64,000 bases of DNA from Candidatus Eiseniibacteriota bacterium (GTDB lineage Bacteria; Orphanbacterota; Orphanbacteria; Orphanbacterales; Orphanbacteraceae): assembly GCA_029262235.1 (NCBI GenBank), contig JAJCZU010000004.1, positions 1-64,000 on the forward strand. The letters are read 5' to 3'. A model generated the notes under the pieces. It was given only the letters and a program-made list of their open reading frames with translations, was not told the DNA's origin and searched no databases. The translations under genes were made by a program, and so were the position numbers. Below, in pieces: positions 41,981 through 50,439 of the stretch. Position 1 is the first letter of the stretch. Every line of letters starts with the position of its first letter.

Positions 41981-44062
41981 ATGGCTTCCAGGACTCAATG
42001 GCTCCGTGTGAACCGGGCACGCATTCTGCTCGGTCTTCTGATTCTGCTTGCTCTGTTCGCGCGCGGCAACTACCTCGGCGAGCTCAAGACCAACCCCTTC
42101 TACGGCTACCCCATCATCGACGCGGCCGAGTACCTCGGCTGGGGGACGGCGATCGCGCACGGCGATTTCCCGTGGACGCGCGTTCATATCCACGGTCCTC
42201 TCTATCCGCACCTGCTCGCCGTCCTTTTCAAGATGGGTGGTTCGCCGGACTGGATTTATCCATTGCAGTTCGCGCTGGGGATTCTGGTAATCCTGCTGGT
42301 GTTTTATCTGGGGAAGCGGAGCGAAGGTCGTGTTCCCGGCATCTTCGCGGCGGGGATGCTCGTCTTCTACGCGCGCGAGCTTTTCTTCGAAGGGCTTGTT
42401 TTCGCGACGACTCTCGCTACTTTTCTTACGCTCGCCTTCGTGCTGCTCGGCGTCGTGTTCTCGTTCGGGGATCAAAAGCGGCGCGCGCGGGTCTGGGCGC
42501 TCACGGGGATCGCTCTCGGCCTCTCTGCGATTACGCGCCCCACGATTCTGATCGCGGTGCCGTTCGTGCTCGGTTTCTTCCTGTGGCGCTTCGACCGCAG
42601 GCAGGCGCTCGCGGTGGCCGCCTGGTTCGTGCTCGGCGCCGCGCTCGTGATCGGGCCTGTTACGCTTCGCAATATCGCGATCGGTGACCCTGTGCTCGTG
42701 CAGGGGAACGGCGGGATGAACTTCTATCTCGGGAATCGCGCGGGCGCCGACGGCCTGGCTTCGGTTCGCCCGGGTGTGCAATGGAACGACCTCGAGCGCA
42801 TCGGGAACGAAGCGGGCATGATCCGCGCGGCCGACCGGGATCGTTTCTACTACGCGCGCGCCTGGAGCGAAATCGCCGCGCATCCGGGAGAAGCGATTGC
42901 GCGCGCGCTGAAACGCGTGCTCTATTTCTGGAGCGGCGCCGAAGTCGACACGAGCCAGAGCTTTCCGTACTTTCGCAACAACAGCGAAACGTTGCGCCTG
43001 CTCTTTCTCCCCGTCGGCTGGATCACGGCGATCGGGCTGATCGGCTGGCTGCGCTACGGTTTCGGTCGCCATCGTCCGCTCACGTTTGCCGGCGTCGTTC
43101 TGCTCGCGTACACGTTCTCGGCGCTGCTGTTTCCGTTCGCGTCACGCTATCGCATGCCGATGGTGCCGATCATGGCGCTCTTCGCCGCCGCGGAACTGTA
43201 CGGCATCGGGAAACGGTGGCGCAAGCCCGACGGCCTCGTGCGCATGGGCGTTGTGCTCGTTTCTCTTGTCGTTTTGAACCTTCCCGCGACGGCTCCGCAG
43301 CGCGATCTCGTGCGCGTCGAACTTCATTTAGGGAAGAAATATTACGATGCGAAGCGGTATGCGTCCTCGGAGCTCTACTATAAGGAGGCGCTTGCGAAGT
43401 ACGGCGAGGACCCCGATCTGCTGAACAATTTCGGCCTCCTTCGGGAGGCCATGGGGAATGCGGACGAAGCGGAGCAGTGGTACCGGCGCGCGGCGGCCGC
43501 CGGGCCGACGCATGCCAAGGCGCTCGCGAACCTCGCCGGCATGCACATGCGGCGCGGCGACATCGAGGGGACGCTCCGCGAACTGGGCCGCGCGCTCGCA
43601 CTCGAGCCGCGCAATCCCGACTTCCGGAACAATCACGGCGCGCTTCTATTACAGATGGGACGGACGAATGAAGCGATCGCGACGCTCGAAAGGGGGCGCG
43701 CGGTCGACCCCGCGCATGCGGATCTGCTGATCAATCTGTCGCGTGCGTATGAAGCGGCCGGGCGATATGAAGACGCGAAAGAGGCGATGGCGATTTCCGC
43801 GTCGGTCGAACCGCGGCCCGCGGCGTTTCACATGCTGGGCCGGCTCGAGGAGCGGACCGGCGATCCTGCGGCCGCGCTCCAGTCGTATGATCGCGCCCTC
43901 GCGGGCGGCGCGTATCCCCCGGCGCTCCGGTCGCGCGGAATCCTGCTCGTCCGAGCCGGGCGCTCGCCCGAAGGGATCCGGGACTTGCGCGCGTATGTCG
44001 CGGGCAATCCGGACGACACGCAGGCCGCACTCTTTCTCAGACAGGCCGAAGGGTCGCCTTGA
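41981..44062 (+). CDS. Membrane glycosyltransferase (GT-C/PMT-like) fused to TPR repeats
   Basis: 693 residues. Residues 1-430 have about ten membrane segments with the early acidic site IDAAEYLGWGTAI and HGPLYPHLLAVLFKM loop of ArnT/PMT-like glycosyltransferases that use polyprenyl-phosphate sugars. Residues 445-690 are at least six TPR units (YYKEALAKYGEDPDLLNNFGLLREAMGNADEAEQWYRRA...). The fusion suggests a protein-glycosylation or surface glycan enzyme held in a complex. ATG at 41981 is chosen; the frame is open upstream to a GTG at 41906. No ribosome site is clear at either. A paralogue lies at 45689-47827. Confidence 0.8.
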   Translation: MASRTQWLRVNRARILLGLLILLALFARGNYLGELKTNPFYGYPIIDAAEYLGWGTAIAHGDFPWTRVHIHGPLYPHLLAVLFKMGGSPDWIYPLQFALGILVILLVFYLGKRSEGRVPGIFAAGMLVFYARELFFEGLVFATTLATFLTLAFVLLGVVFSFGDQKRRARVWALTGIALGLSAITRPTILIAVPFVLGFFLWRFDRRQALAVAAWFVLGAALVIGPVTLRNIAIGDPVLVQGNGGMNFYLGNRAGADGLASVRPGVQWNDLERIGNEAGMIRAADRDRFYYARAWSEIAAHPGEAIARALKRVLYFWSGAEVDTSQSFPYFRNNSETLRLLFLPVGWITAIGLIGWLRYGFGRHRPLTFAGVVLLAYTFSALLFPFASRYRMPMVPIMALFAAAELYGIGKRWRKPDGLVRMGVVLVSLVVLNLPATAPQRDLVRVELHLGKKYYDAKRYASSELYYKEALAKYGEDPDLLNNFGLLREAMGNADEAEQWYRRAAAAGPTHAKALANLAGMHMRRGDIEGTLRELGRALALEPRNPDFRNNHGALLLQMGRTNEAIATLERGRAVDPAHADLLINLSRAYEAAGRYEDAKEAMAISASVEPRPAAFHMLGRLEERTGDPAAALQSYDRALAGGAYPPALRSRGILLVRAGRSPEGIRDLRAYVAGNPDDTQAALFLRQAEGSP

Positions 44063-44111
44063 GAGCGACCCCTGACCTGGAACCTGGAATGTCGGACAGA
44101 AGAGAAGCGTA

Positions 44112-44297
44112 CTAGACGCTGATCGGCTCTTCTTCTTTCTCACGGATCCATTCGTTTAACTGGGTCCGTTCGAATCGCCATTGATTCATGATCTTTTTCG
44201 CGGGAAGTACCCCGGCGCGAGCCAGACGGTAAACCGACTTCCGGCTCAGTCTCAGATAATCAGCAACCTGTTCAGCGGTGAGAATCTCGCGTTCCAT
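44112..44297 (-). CDS. Excisionase/AlpA-like helix-turn-helix protein
   Basis: 61 residues. ILTAEQVADYLRLSRKSVYRLARAGVLPAKKIMNQWRFERTQLNEWI is the MerR-like winged helix-turn-helix of excisionase-family proteins, followed by an acidic tail (REKEEEP). The AAAAGGAGGCCC before its ATG is a strong ribosome site. Such proteins switch phage/integrative elements or act as small regulators; no integrase is in the window. Confidence 0.85.
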   Translation of the reverse strand: MEREILTAEQVADYLRLSRKSVYRLARAGVLPAKKIMNQWRFERTQLNEWIREKEEEPISV

Positions 44298-44356
44298 TTG
44301 GGCCTCCTTTTAACTCCCTCAGACATACTAGTGTTCGGCAGTACCTATGAATCCAT

Positions 44357-44538
44357 TAGGGGTTCTCCTTGGTTTTTTCCTGAAAGAATAGGACTGTCCG
44401 TCTCTTTTCGTCTAATTCCTTGCAAGCTAATACGATAGGAAACACGAAGCAACAAAATACAGCAAGCAAAAGCGAGAAATCACTCAGGTTTGTCCCATCC
44501 AGGGTCTTACTGGCCACATAGGGGTTCCCCGTGGTTTC
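44357..44538. repeat. Pair of 20-base direct repeats in a low-GC gap
   Basis: TAGGGGTTCTCCTTGGTTTT (44357-44376) and TAGGGGTTCCCCGTGGTTTC (44519-44538) match at 17 of 20 positions, 142 bases apart. They lie in the 369-base gap upstream of the HTH gene. This gap looks clearly more AT-rich than its surroundings and contains no gene. Confidence 0.5.
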
Positions 44539-44666
44539 AGATTCTCACGCAGGGCAAATGTAGGGCAAACCCGACCTTTCGAGGGCATTCCCGTACACGG
44601 CAGGGTTCGCCGGACGCACGCGGGATCAGGGAAGGTGCTGCCGGGGTCATCCCGGGTCACGCAGGC

Positions 44667-45692
44667 CTAGTACTTGCGCCCGAGCGCGTACTCCCAGATG
44701 CCCCAGAACAGGCCGGCATTCACGGCGAGCACGTCCAGATGCAGCAGAACGACCCCTTTCAGCGCAAACAGCGGTCCCTCGCGCCGGGCGAGATACCCGA
44801 TCCACGGGAAATTCAGCAGGATCACGATGAGCGGCGGGATCAGGAGCAGCATCTTCCAGGCGACGATTCCGGGAATCGTGCCGAGCAGCAGAATCGAGAG
44901 CACGAGCCAGGGGGCGAAGCAGGATACGAGGAAGCCGGTGGGGATCGAGGTGTAATTTTCGCGCCGGATCCGTTTGAAGCGGTCGCGGAGCTGCACCTTC
45001 GTCATGCCGACCGTGCGATCGAAATCGGTCCGCAGCATCGACGAGAGGTTGTAGCGCTTGATATGCAGAAAGTGCAGCTTCTCGACGAGTCCCACGCGAT
45101 AGCCCGCTTCGCTCATGCGCTTCCCGAGCTCGCTGTCTTCGATGTTCGGCTTGCGGTAGTTCGCGTCGAATCCCCCCACGGCTTCGAACGCCTCTTTTCG
45201 AATCGCGACCGCGCTCGAATAGATGACCGAGAAGCGGCCCGACCGAACCCAGTACGTGTGCCGGAGCCAGAGGTTCTTGTAGATGCTCGTCGCGTTCGGG
45301 AATGCGGACTCTGCGGATTGCAGTCCGACCGCGACGTCGAGCCCTTCGCTCTGAATCGCGCGCTCCCCCGCTTCAATCGCGCCCGGCTCGAGGATCACAT
45401 CCGCGTCGACAAAGAGGACGATGCCGCCCGTGGCGAGCGAGGCGCCGTAGTTGCGTGCCTGTGCAACGCCGCCCGGCTTCCGGTTCGGTACGATCGTGAC
45501 CGCGAGCCCGGCTTCCCGCGCGACACGCTCCGCGATGGCCGGCGTGCCGTCCGCGCAGCCGTCGTCGATCAGCAGCACTTCGCGCGGCGACACAGTCGAT
45601 GCGCCGATCGCGCGAAGGCACCGTTCGATCGTGTGCTCGGCGTCGCGCACGGGAATGATGACGCTGATAGTGGATGACGTCGTTACGGTCAC
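44667..45692 (-). CDS. GT2-family glycosyltransferase with C-terminal membrane segments
   Basis: 341 residues. The GT-A fold shows VIIPVRDAEHTIERCLRAI, LLIDDGCADGTPAI, VLFVDADVILEPGAIEAGE (DxD) and FDANYRKPNIEDSELGKRM (ED acceptor motif). Three or four membrane spans occupy about 245-335, so it should elongate a lipid-linked saccharide. GTG start at 45692, overlapping the stop of the next upstream gene as GTGA, so it is coupled to the GT-C/TPR gene. Confidence 0.9.
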   Translation of the reverse strand: MTVTTSSTISVIIPVRDAEHTIERCLRAIGASTVSPREVLLIDDGCADGTPAIAERVAREAGLAVTIVPNRKPGGVAQARNYGASLATGGIVLFVDADVILEPGAIEAGERAIQSEGLDVAVGLQSAESAFPNATSIYKNLWLRHTYWVRSGRFSVIYSSAVAIRKEAFEAVGGFDANYRKPNIEDSELGKRMSEAGYRVGLVEKLHFLHIKRYNLSSMLRTDFDRTVGMTKVQLRDRFKRIRRENYTSIPTGFLVSCFAPWLVLSILLLGTIPGIVAWKMLLLIPPLIVILLNFPWIGYLARREGPLFALKGVVLLHLDVLAVNAGLFWGIWEYALGRKY

Positions 45693-47827
45693 GGGGACAA
45701 CCCTTCCCCCGGTTCGCCAGGAGTCGCCAGCGCAGAATCGCGCGCAAGCGTTATCAGCATGACCTCGCCGCCCGCGCGCACGAGACTGTCCCGCATCGAA
45801 AGAAGAACGCCACGGTCCGTCCCGTTCGACGCGGCAAGGCTTCGCATCTCTCCGTAGATCCGCTCGGCGTCGAGCAGCGCGCGTCGTTTCTCGAGTAGCG
45901 CCGGATTGCCTCCGTTGCGCGCAGCCCCGGCCGCAAGCGCCGCGCGCGCTCCCTCGAAGTCGCCCTGCGCCAGACGCACGTCGGCTTTGTTCGACCACGC
46001 GCTCAGGAACGCCGGGTCGCGCCGGATCGCCTCGTCGAAGCTCGCCTCGGCTTCCGGGAGTCGCCGCGCGGCAAAGTGCGCGCGCCCGATATTGTCGTAT
46101 GCTCCTGCGTAGTTCGGGTCGATCCGCCGTGCCTGCTCGAACGCGATCAGCGCGCGTTCCGGCTGCCCCGCGCTCATCATCACGTTGCCGAGGTTGTGCC
46201 ACGCGCCGTAGTGGCTCGGCTGAATCTGCGTCACGCGCCCGAACGAAAGTTCCGCCTCGTCGTAACGCCCGGCTTCGAAGTAGAGCAGGCCCCGGTTCAT
46301 GTGCGTATCGAGGTGCTCGGGCACGACCGCCAGCGCCTTGCCGTAGAGTTCGTCCGCCCGCTCGAGGTCGCCCGCCCGCGCGAACGCCTTGCCCGCGATT
46401 CCGTACGCGCGTGCGAGGCTCGTGTCTTTGCCCGGGTAGAGCGGCCATTGAAAGAGCGCGAAGAGCATCGCGAACGAACCCGCGAGCATGGCGCCCCTTC
46501 CCCATCGCTTCGCACGGAAACAGTCCCACGCCAGGGAGATCGGAACCGCGCCCAGAATGGCAAGCGCCGGAACGCCCGTCTGTCGATAGCGAGCCGTAAT
46601 GAAAAACGCGATTACCGATATCGCATTCGCGAGTACGAAGAAAACGAGAAGCCACGCGCGGTTCGGTTCCGGCGCGGGCGCTTCGGCCGTTGAGCCGCGA
46701 TCAGACACGGACGCGGTCCGGCGCGCGACAAGAAACGCTCCGATCACGCCGAGCGGAAAAAGCCACGCCAGCCCGAAAGGCAGAACGCGAAGCGAGCGAT
46801 AGAGCTCGCGGTCGGCTTCATAATTGACGTCGAGCGGGATTTCGTACGCGTTGAAGTAGAGCGCCACTTTGCGCAGCATGAGCCGCGCGTATCCGCCGGG
46901 ATCCGCCTTCATGTATTCGACGCTCTTCCCGAACCAGTATTGCGAGATTTCACTCGCCTTGAGTCCCGAGCGGCCGAGTTCGCGCTCGGCGACACGCCTC
47001 GAGTCGTAGATGTCGATCGCCTCGGGATTGCCGCCGATTTCGGGCGGCGGAACGTACGTGCCCTGGGTGAAGTCGTTGTTTCCCAGATAGAAGCTGATCC
47101 CGCCATGCGTCGAGATCAGGACCCAGTCGTTCGCGACCACTCTATTATAGACAGCAGCGGGCGAGAGCCCGATCGCCGCCGCCACGCAGAAAATCGCGAG
47201 CTTCCGAATGCCCGCCCGCTCCGCAATCATGAGCCAGAGCGCCGCGAACGGCAGGAAGAAGAGCAGGTTCGGGCGCGCCACCGAAGCGAAACCGAGCAGC
47301 AGCCCCGCGATCCAGAGCACCCGCCCCCTCTGCAGCGCCGCGATGAACGCGTAGAAGCCTATGAGACCGAGGAAGATACCGAGAAACGAGGCGAGCAGCT
47401 GCCCTTCGAAGTAGAGAAACGGCGCGTATCCGAGCCCCAGAGCGAACGCGATCCAGGCGATCCGACGTCCGAAGAGCCGATGGGCGATCAGGAACACCAG
47501 TACGGCGCTGACCGCCCCGAGCCCGTGCTGCACCGCCCGCACGATCACGAGATCCCGCCCCGTCACCGCATACAGCCCGCCGAGGAAGTACGGATAGACC
47601 GGCGCCATATGGAACGCACGCTCTCCCAGCAGCTTACCCCCGGCAATCTCCGTCGCCCAGCGGTCGTAGGACTGTGTATCGAGGTAAAACTGGTCGAAGA
47701 GCGGCAGTTCCTTTGCTTCGAGCAGGAACCAGACCCGTGGGATCAGTGCGATGACGAACAGGAGCGCCAGGAGACGCCACGATACTCCGCCGCGCGAGCC
47801 AAGTAAGGAGTTACGATCAGGCGACAT
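45689..47827 (-). CDS. Membrane glycosyltransferase (GT-C/PMT-like) fused to TPR repeats
   Basis: 712 residues. About ten membrane spans (17-450) with the early LFDQFYLDTQSYDRWATEIAGG acidic loop and MAPVYPYFLGGLYAV, then TPR repeats (about 475-690, for example HLDTHMNRGLLYFEAGRYDEAELSFGRVTQI). It shares with the gene at 41981 both the order of domains and details such as GGxxFYLGN (THGGISFYLGNNDF vs GNGGMNFYLGNRAG), so they are paralogues in inverted orientation. Upstream gene of the GT2 pair. Start ATG; no terminator was seen upstream. Confidence 0.82.
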   Translation of the reverse strand: MSPDRNSLLGSRGGVSWRLLALLFVIALIPRVWFLLEAKELPLFDQFYLDTQSYDRWATEIAGGKLLGERAFHMAPVYPYFLGGLYAVTGRDLVIVRAVQHGLGAVSAVLVFLIAHRLFGRRIAWIAFALGLGYAPFLYFEGQLLASFLGIFLGLIGFYAFIAALQRGRVLWIAGLLLGFASVARPNLLFFLPFAALWLMIAERAGIRKLAIFCVAAAIGLSPAAVYNRVVANDWVLISTHGGISFYLGNNDFTQGTYVPPPEIGGNPEAIDIYDSRRVAERELGRSGLKASEISQYWFGKSVEYMKADPGGYARLMLRKVALYFNAYEIPLDVNYEADRELYRSLRVLPFGLAWLFPLGVIGAFLVARRTASVSDRGSTAEAPAPEPNRAWLLVFFVLANAISVIAFFITARYRQTGVPALAILGAVPISLAWDCFRAKRWGRGAMLAGSFAMLFALFQWPLYPGKDTSLARAYGIAGKAFARAGDLERADELYGKALAVVPEHLDTHMNRGLLYFEAGRYDEAELSFGRVTQIQPSHYGAWHNLGNVMMSAGQPERALIAFEQARRIDPNYAGAYDNIGRAHFAARRLPEAEASFDEAIRRDPAFLSAWSNKADVRLAQGDFEGARAALAAGAARNGGNPALLEKRRALLDAERIYGEMRSLAASNGTDRGVLLSMRDSLVRAGGEVMLITLARDSALATPGEPGEGLSP

Positions 47828-48075
47828 AGGGAATCCGGGCCTCGAATCGATGGTACAACGGGCTCTCCGGGACGAACGTATTTGACGCGGGAGGCAAGGA
47901 TCCGTATCGTATCAATCGCTCGGGTAGAGAAGCAAGAGTGATCGAAGCCGCCCCACCGGCCGCTTCCGGGTCCGACTCCGGCCCCACTCCGGTCCGAATT
48001 CCGGCTCTTCTCTGCTTCTTCCCGCGCCGCTCCACCGGGTACGCCCCCTAGAAGGGCCTATGGCCGTTCCGGTTC

Positions 48076-48165
48076 GAGGCCGCGATGTGCTCTCCGTAGC
48101 CCACCCGGCCTCCACTTGGCCATTCGGCCAGGACGGGTGGGCTACCGGAGAGTACAAGCGGCCTC
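48076..48165. repeat. Palindromic element family P1, copy 4 (inverted)
   Basis: 90-base palindrome with outer arms GAGGCCGC/GCGGCCTC and inner CCCACCCG/CGGGTGGG. In reverse complement the core TCCTGGCCGAATGGCC then AAGTGGAGGCC matches copies 1-3. It lies in the 459-base gap between the GT-C gene start and the tRNA operon, which otherwise holds only the promoter below and no gene. Confidence 0.85.
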
Positions 48166-48213
48166 GCCCTGAACCGTGCATAGGCCAATCGCAAAAAAAT
48201 AGATCCTTTTCGG

Positions 48214-48242
48214 TTGACCTCCCCTATCCCCCTCGGTACCCT
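48214..48242 (+). promoter_or_regulatory. Sigma-70-type promoter of the tRNA-tuf operon
   Basis: TTGACC and TACCCT are separated by 17 bases, about 45 bases upstream of the first tRNA. This is the most likely start of the tRNA(Thr-Tyr-Gly-Thr)-tuf transcript. Confidence 0.5.
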
Positions 48243-48252
48243 ATATGTTCTG

Positions 48253-48282
48253 CCTTCGCATCTGTGCACCAGTATGCGAAGG
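48253..48282 (+). other. Leader hairpin before tRNA-Thr
   Basis: A perfect 9-bp stem CCTTCGCAT/ATGCGAAGG with a 12-base loop ends four bases before the first tRNA. It may mark a 5' processing site; it is not followed by T. Confidence 0.5.
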
Positions 48283-48286
48283 AAGT

Positions 48287-48362
48287 GCTGGCGTAGCTCA
48301 ATTGGTAGAGCGCCTCACTTGTAATGAGGTGGTTGGGGGTTCAAGTCCTCTCGCCAGCTCCA
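48287..48362 (+). tRNA. tRNA-Thr(TGT)
   Basis: Acceptor GCTGGCG/CGCCAGC, anticodon loop CTTGTAA with anticodon TGT, T-loop GGTTCAAGTCC and encoded CCA. First of four tRNAs in the order Thr-Tyr-Gly-Thr preceding tuf, as in E. coli thrU-tyrU-glyT-thrT-tufB. Confidence 0.97.
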
Positions 48363-48402
48363 TTCGTGGAGCCGGCGTGGAGCCGTCCTCGACTCCGTTA
48401 GC

Positions 48403-48484
48403 GGGGAGGTTCCCGAGTGGCCAAAGGGGGCAGACTGTAAATCTGTTGGCGAAGCCTTCGAAGGTTCGAATCCTTCCCTCCCCA
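48403..48484 (+). tRNA. tRNA-Tyr(GTA)
   Basis: Acceptor GGGGAGG/CCTCCCC, anticodon loop CTGTAAA (GTA), long variable arm (class II) and T-loop GGTTCGAATCC. No CCA is encoded. Confidence 0.95.
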
Positions 48485-48579
48485 TACCGTTTCGATGAGT
48501 CGCCCCTTCCCTGTGGGAAGGTCAACTATATATAGATAGCATTTTGTCAGTCGAGCCCTCGATCGGCTGCATTTAATAA

Positions 48580-48656
48580 GCGGGAATAGCTCAGTTGGCT
48601 AGAGCATCAGCCTTCCAAGCTGAGGGTCGCGGGTTCGAGTCCCGTTTCCCGCTCCA
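48580..48656 (+). tRNA. tRNA-Gly(TCC)
   Basis: Acceptor GCGGGAA/TTCCCGC, anticodon loop CTTCCAA (TCC), T-loop GGTTCGAGTCC and encoded CCA. Confidence 0.97.
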
Positions 48657-48709
48657 TAGTTTCATCGAGGGATATCATTCATAGGCGTTTCGACGGATCC
48701 GCAAGAGAT

Positions 48710-48785
48710 GCCCACGTAGCTCAGCTGGTAGAGCATTTGCATGGTAAGCAAAAGGTCATCAGTTCAAATCTGATCGTGGGCTCCA
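48710..48785 (+). tRNA. tRNA-Thr(GGT)
   Basis: Acceptor GCCCACG/CGTGGGC, anticodon stem TTTGC/GCAAA with loop ATGGTAA (GGT), T-loop AGTTCAAATCT and encoded CCA. It lies 61 bases before tuf. Confidence 0.96.
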
Positions 48786-48846
48786 TTCCAGGGTATCCGT
48801 CCGATTGATTGCCAGTTGCCTTAAAGGCAGGAGGAACGAGAGAGAA

Positions 48847-50052
48847 ATGGCAAAGGAGAAGTTCGTACGAACAAAACCTCACGTCAACGTAGGAACGATT
48901 GGTCACGTTGACCATGGAAAGACTACGCTCACGTCCGCTATCACTGCCGTGCAGGGAGCGAAGGGTTTGGCAACCGTAATTTCATACGACGAAGTGGCCA
49001 AGGCGTCCGAAAGCCAGGGTCGCCGCGATGCGACGAAGATCATGACGATCGCCACGTCGCACGTCGAGTATGAAAGTGACAACCGCCATTACGCCCACGT
49101 GGACTGCCCGGGACATGCGGATTACGTGAAGAACATGGTTACCGGAGCGGCTCAGATGGACGGCGCGATTCTCGTGGTGTCCGCTGCAGACGGTCCGATG
49201 CCTCAGACCCGTGAGCATGTGCTCCTGGCTCGCCAGGTGAACGTGCCTTACATCGTGGTCTTCCTCAATAAAGTCGACACCGTCGACGACCCCGAGCTGC
49301 TCGATCTCGTCGAACTCGAAGTTCGCGAGCTCCTCAGCGCCTACGACTTCCCGGGCGATGACGCGCCGGTGATTCGTGGTTCGGCCCTTGGCGCCATGAA
49401 CAATCCGACGGATCCTGAAGCCACCAAGTGCATTCAGGAACTGATGGAAGCGATCGACACGGCGATTGAAGAGCCGGAGCGCGAAGTGGACAAGCCCTTC
49501 CTCCTCGCGGTGGAAGACGTCTTCTCGATCACCGGTCGTGGCACGGTTGCCACGGGTCGTGTGGAGCGCGGCAAAGTCAAAGTCGGCGACAAAGTCCAGC
49601 GAGTCGGTATTCGCGAGCCCATGGAGACGGTCGTTACGGGCGTCGAAATGTTCCGCAAGGAGATGGGCGAGGCACAGGCCGGTGACAACATCGGACTCCT
49701 GCTTCGCGGCGTCGGCAAAGACGATATCGAACGCGGCATGGTGCTGATCAAGCCGGGCTCAGTGAATCCGCATACGAAGTTCCGCGGAGAGGTTTATATC
49801 CTTACGAAAGAAGAAGGGGGTCGTCATACGCCGTTCTTCACGGGATACCGTCCGCAGTTCTTCTTCCGCACGACCGACGTGACGGGCACCCTGACGCTTC
49901 CGGAAGGTCGCGAAATGGTGATGCCCGGCGACAACGTTGAAATGTCTGTGGAACTCCACACTCCGATCGCCATGGAGCAGTCGCTCCGGTTCGCGATTCG
50001 TGAAGGTGGTCGCACCGTCGGTGCAGGCGTGATCGCTGAGATCCTCGACTAA
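48847..50052 (+). CDS. tuf: Elongation factor Tu with non-canonical switch I
   Basis: 401 residues. G1 [17 protein letters not shown] and the domain II/III sequence are normal, and it should bring aminoacyl-tRNA to the ribosome. Switch I is unusual: E. coli DNAPEEKARGITINTSHVE is replaced by [22 protein letters not shown] (residues 53-74), so R58 and G59 of the E. coli protein are K and I; the Mg-binding Thr (T67) remains. The start at 48847 follows GGCAGGAGGAAC. Co-transcribed with the preceding tRNAs. A second tuf may follow fusA outside the window. Confidence 0.97.
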   Translation: MAKEKFVRTKPHVNVGTIGHVDHGKTTLTSAITAVQGAKGLATVISYDEVAKASESQGRRDATKIMTIATSHVEYESDNRHYAHVDCPGHADYVKNMVTGAAQMDGAILVVSAADGPMPQTREHVLLARQVNVPYIVVFLNKVDTVDDPELLDLVELEVRELLSAYDFPGDDAPVIRGSALGAMNNPTDPEATKCIQELMEAIDTAIEEPEREVDKPFLLAVEDVFSITGRGTVATGRVERGKVKVGDKVQRVGIREPMETVVTGVEMFRKEMGEAQAGDNIGLLLRGVGKDDIERGMVLIKPGSVNPHTKFRGEVYILTKEEGGRHTPFFTGYRPQFFFRTTDVTGTLTLPEGREMVMPGDNVEMSVELHTPIAMEQSLRFAIREGGRTVGAGVIAEILD

Positions 50053-50071
50053 GGACCTCGTAAGATAAATA

Positions 50072-50095
50072 GGGCGCGTCCTTCGGGGCGCGCCC
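50072..50095 (+). terminator. GC hairpin downstream of tuf
   Basis: GGGCGCGTCC-TTCG-GGGCGCGCCC forms a stable hairpin 20 bases after the tuf stop, but only single T residues follow. It is a weak or processing hairpin, as tRNA-Trp starts 21 bases later. Confidence 0.45.
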
Positions 50096-50115
50096 GTTAC
50101 AACGTTTGTGAACGA

Positions 50116-50189
50116 AGGCCTGTAGCTCAATTAGGTAGAGCACCGGTCTCCAAAACCGGGGGTTGCAGGTTCGATTCCTGCCGGGCCTG
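50116..50189 (+). tRNA. tRNA-Trp(CCA)
   Basis: Acceptor AGGCCTG/CGGGCCT (one G-U), anticodon loop CTCCAAA (CCA), T-loop GGTTCGATTCC, discriminator G and no encoded CCA. It sits between tuf and secE, as in E. coli. Confidence 0.96.
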
Positions 50190-50215
50190 CGTTCCCTTAC
50201 CTTTAGAGAGAAGTC

Positions 50216-50410
50216 ATGAGTGAGTCAGTCGTTCAGAAGTCCAGCCGCTTCCTGCGGGAAGTCTGGATCGAGCTACAGAAAGTGTCCTGGCCGACAGTCC
50301 CCGAGATCCGGCAGTCAACGATCGTTGTGCTCGTTGCTGTGTTTCTCTGTGCGATTTTCATCGGGATCATTGATTGGGGCCTTTCGCGGCTCGTGCGTCT
50401 GGTCTTTTAA
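50216..50410 (+). CDS. secE: Preprotein translocase subunit SecE
   Basis: 64 residues, the short single-span form. RFLREVWIELQKVSWPTVPEIRQST is the conserved cytosolic amphipathic helix, followed by one membrane segment (VVLVAVFLCAIFIGIIDWGL). It holds SecY and SecG in the translocon. Precedes nusG by 29 bases. Confidence 0.95.
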   Translation: MSESVVQKSSRFLREVWIELQKVSWPTVPEIRQSTIVVLVAVFLCAIFIGIIDWGLSRLVRLVF

Positions 50411-50439
50411 ACAGTAACTGATTCAACGATCGGGACCTT

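Noticed and set aside
44490-45677. 395-codon open frame over the GT2 gene
   Set aside because: Opposite strand to a clear GT2 glycosyltransferase; low-complexity Arg/Glu/Asp composition is typical of shadows.
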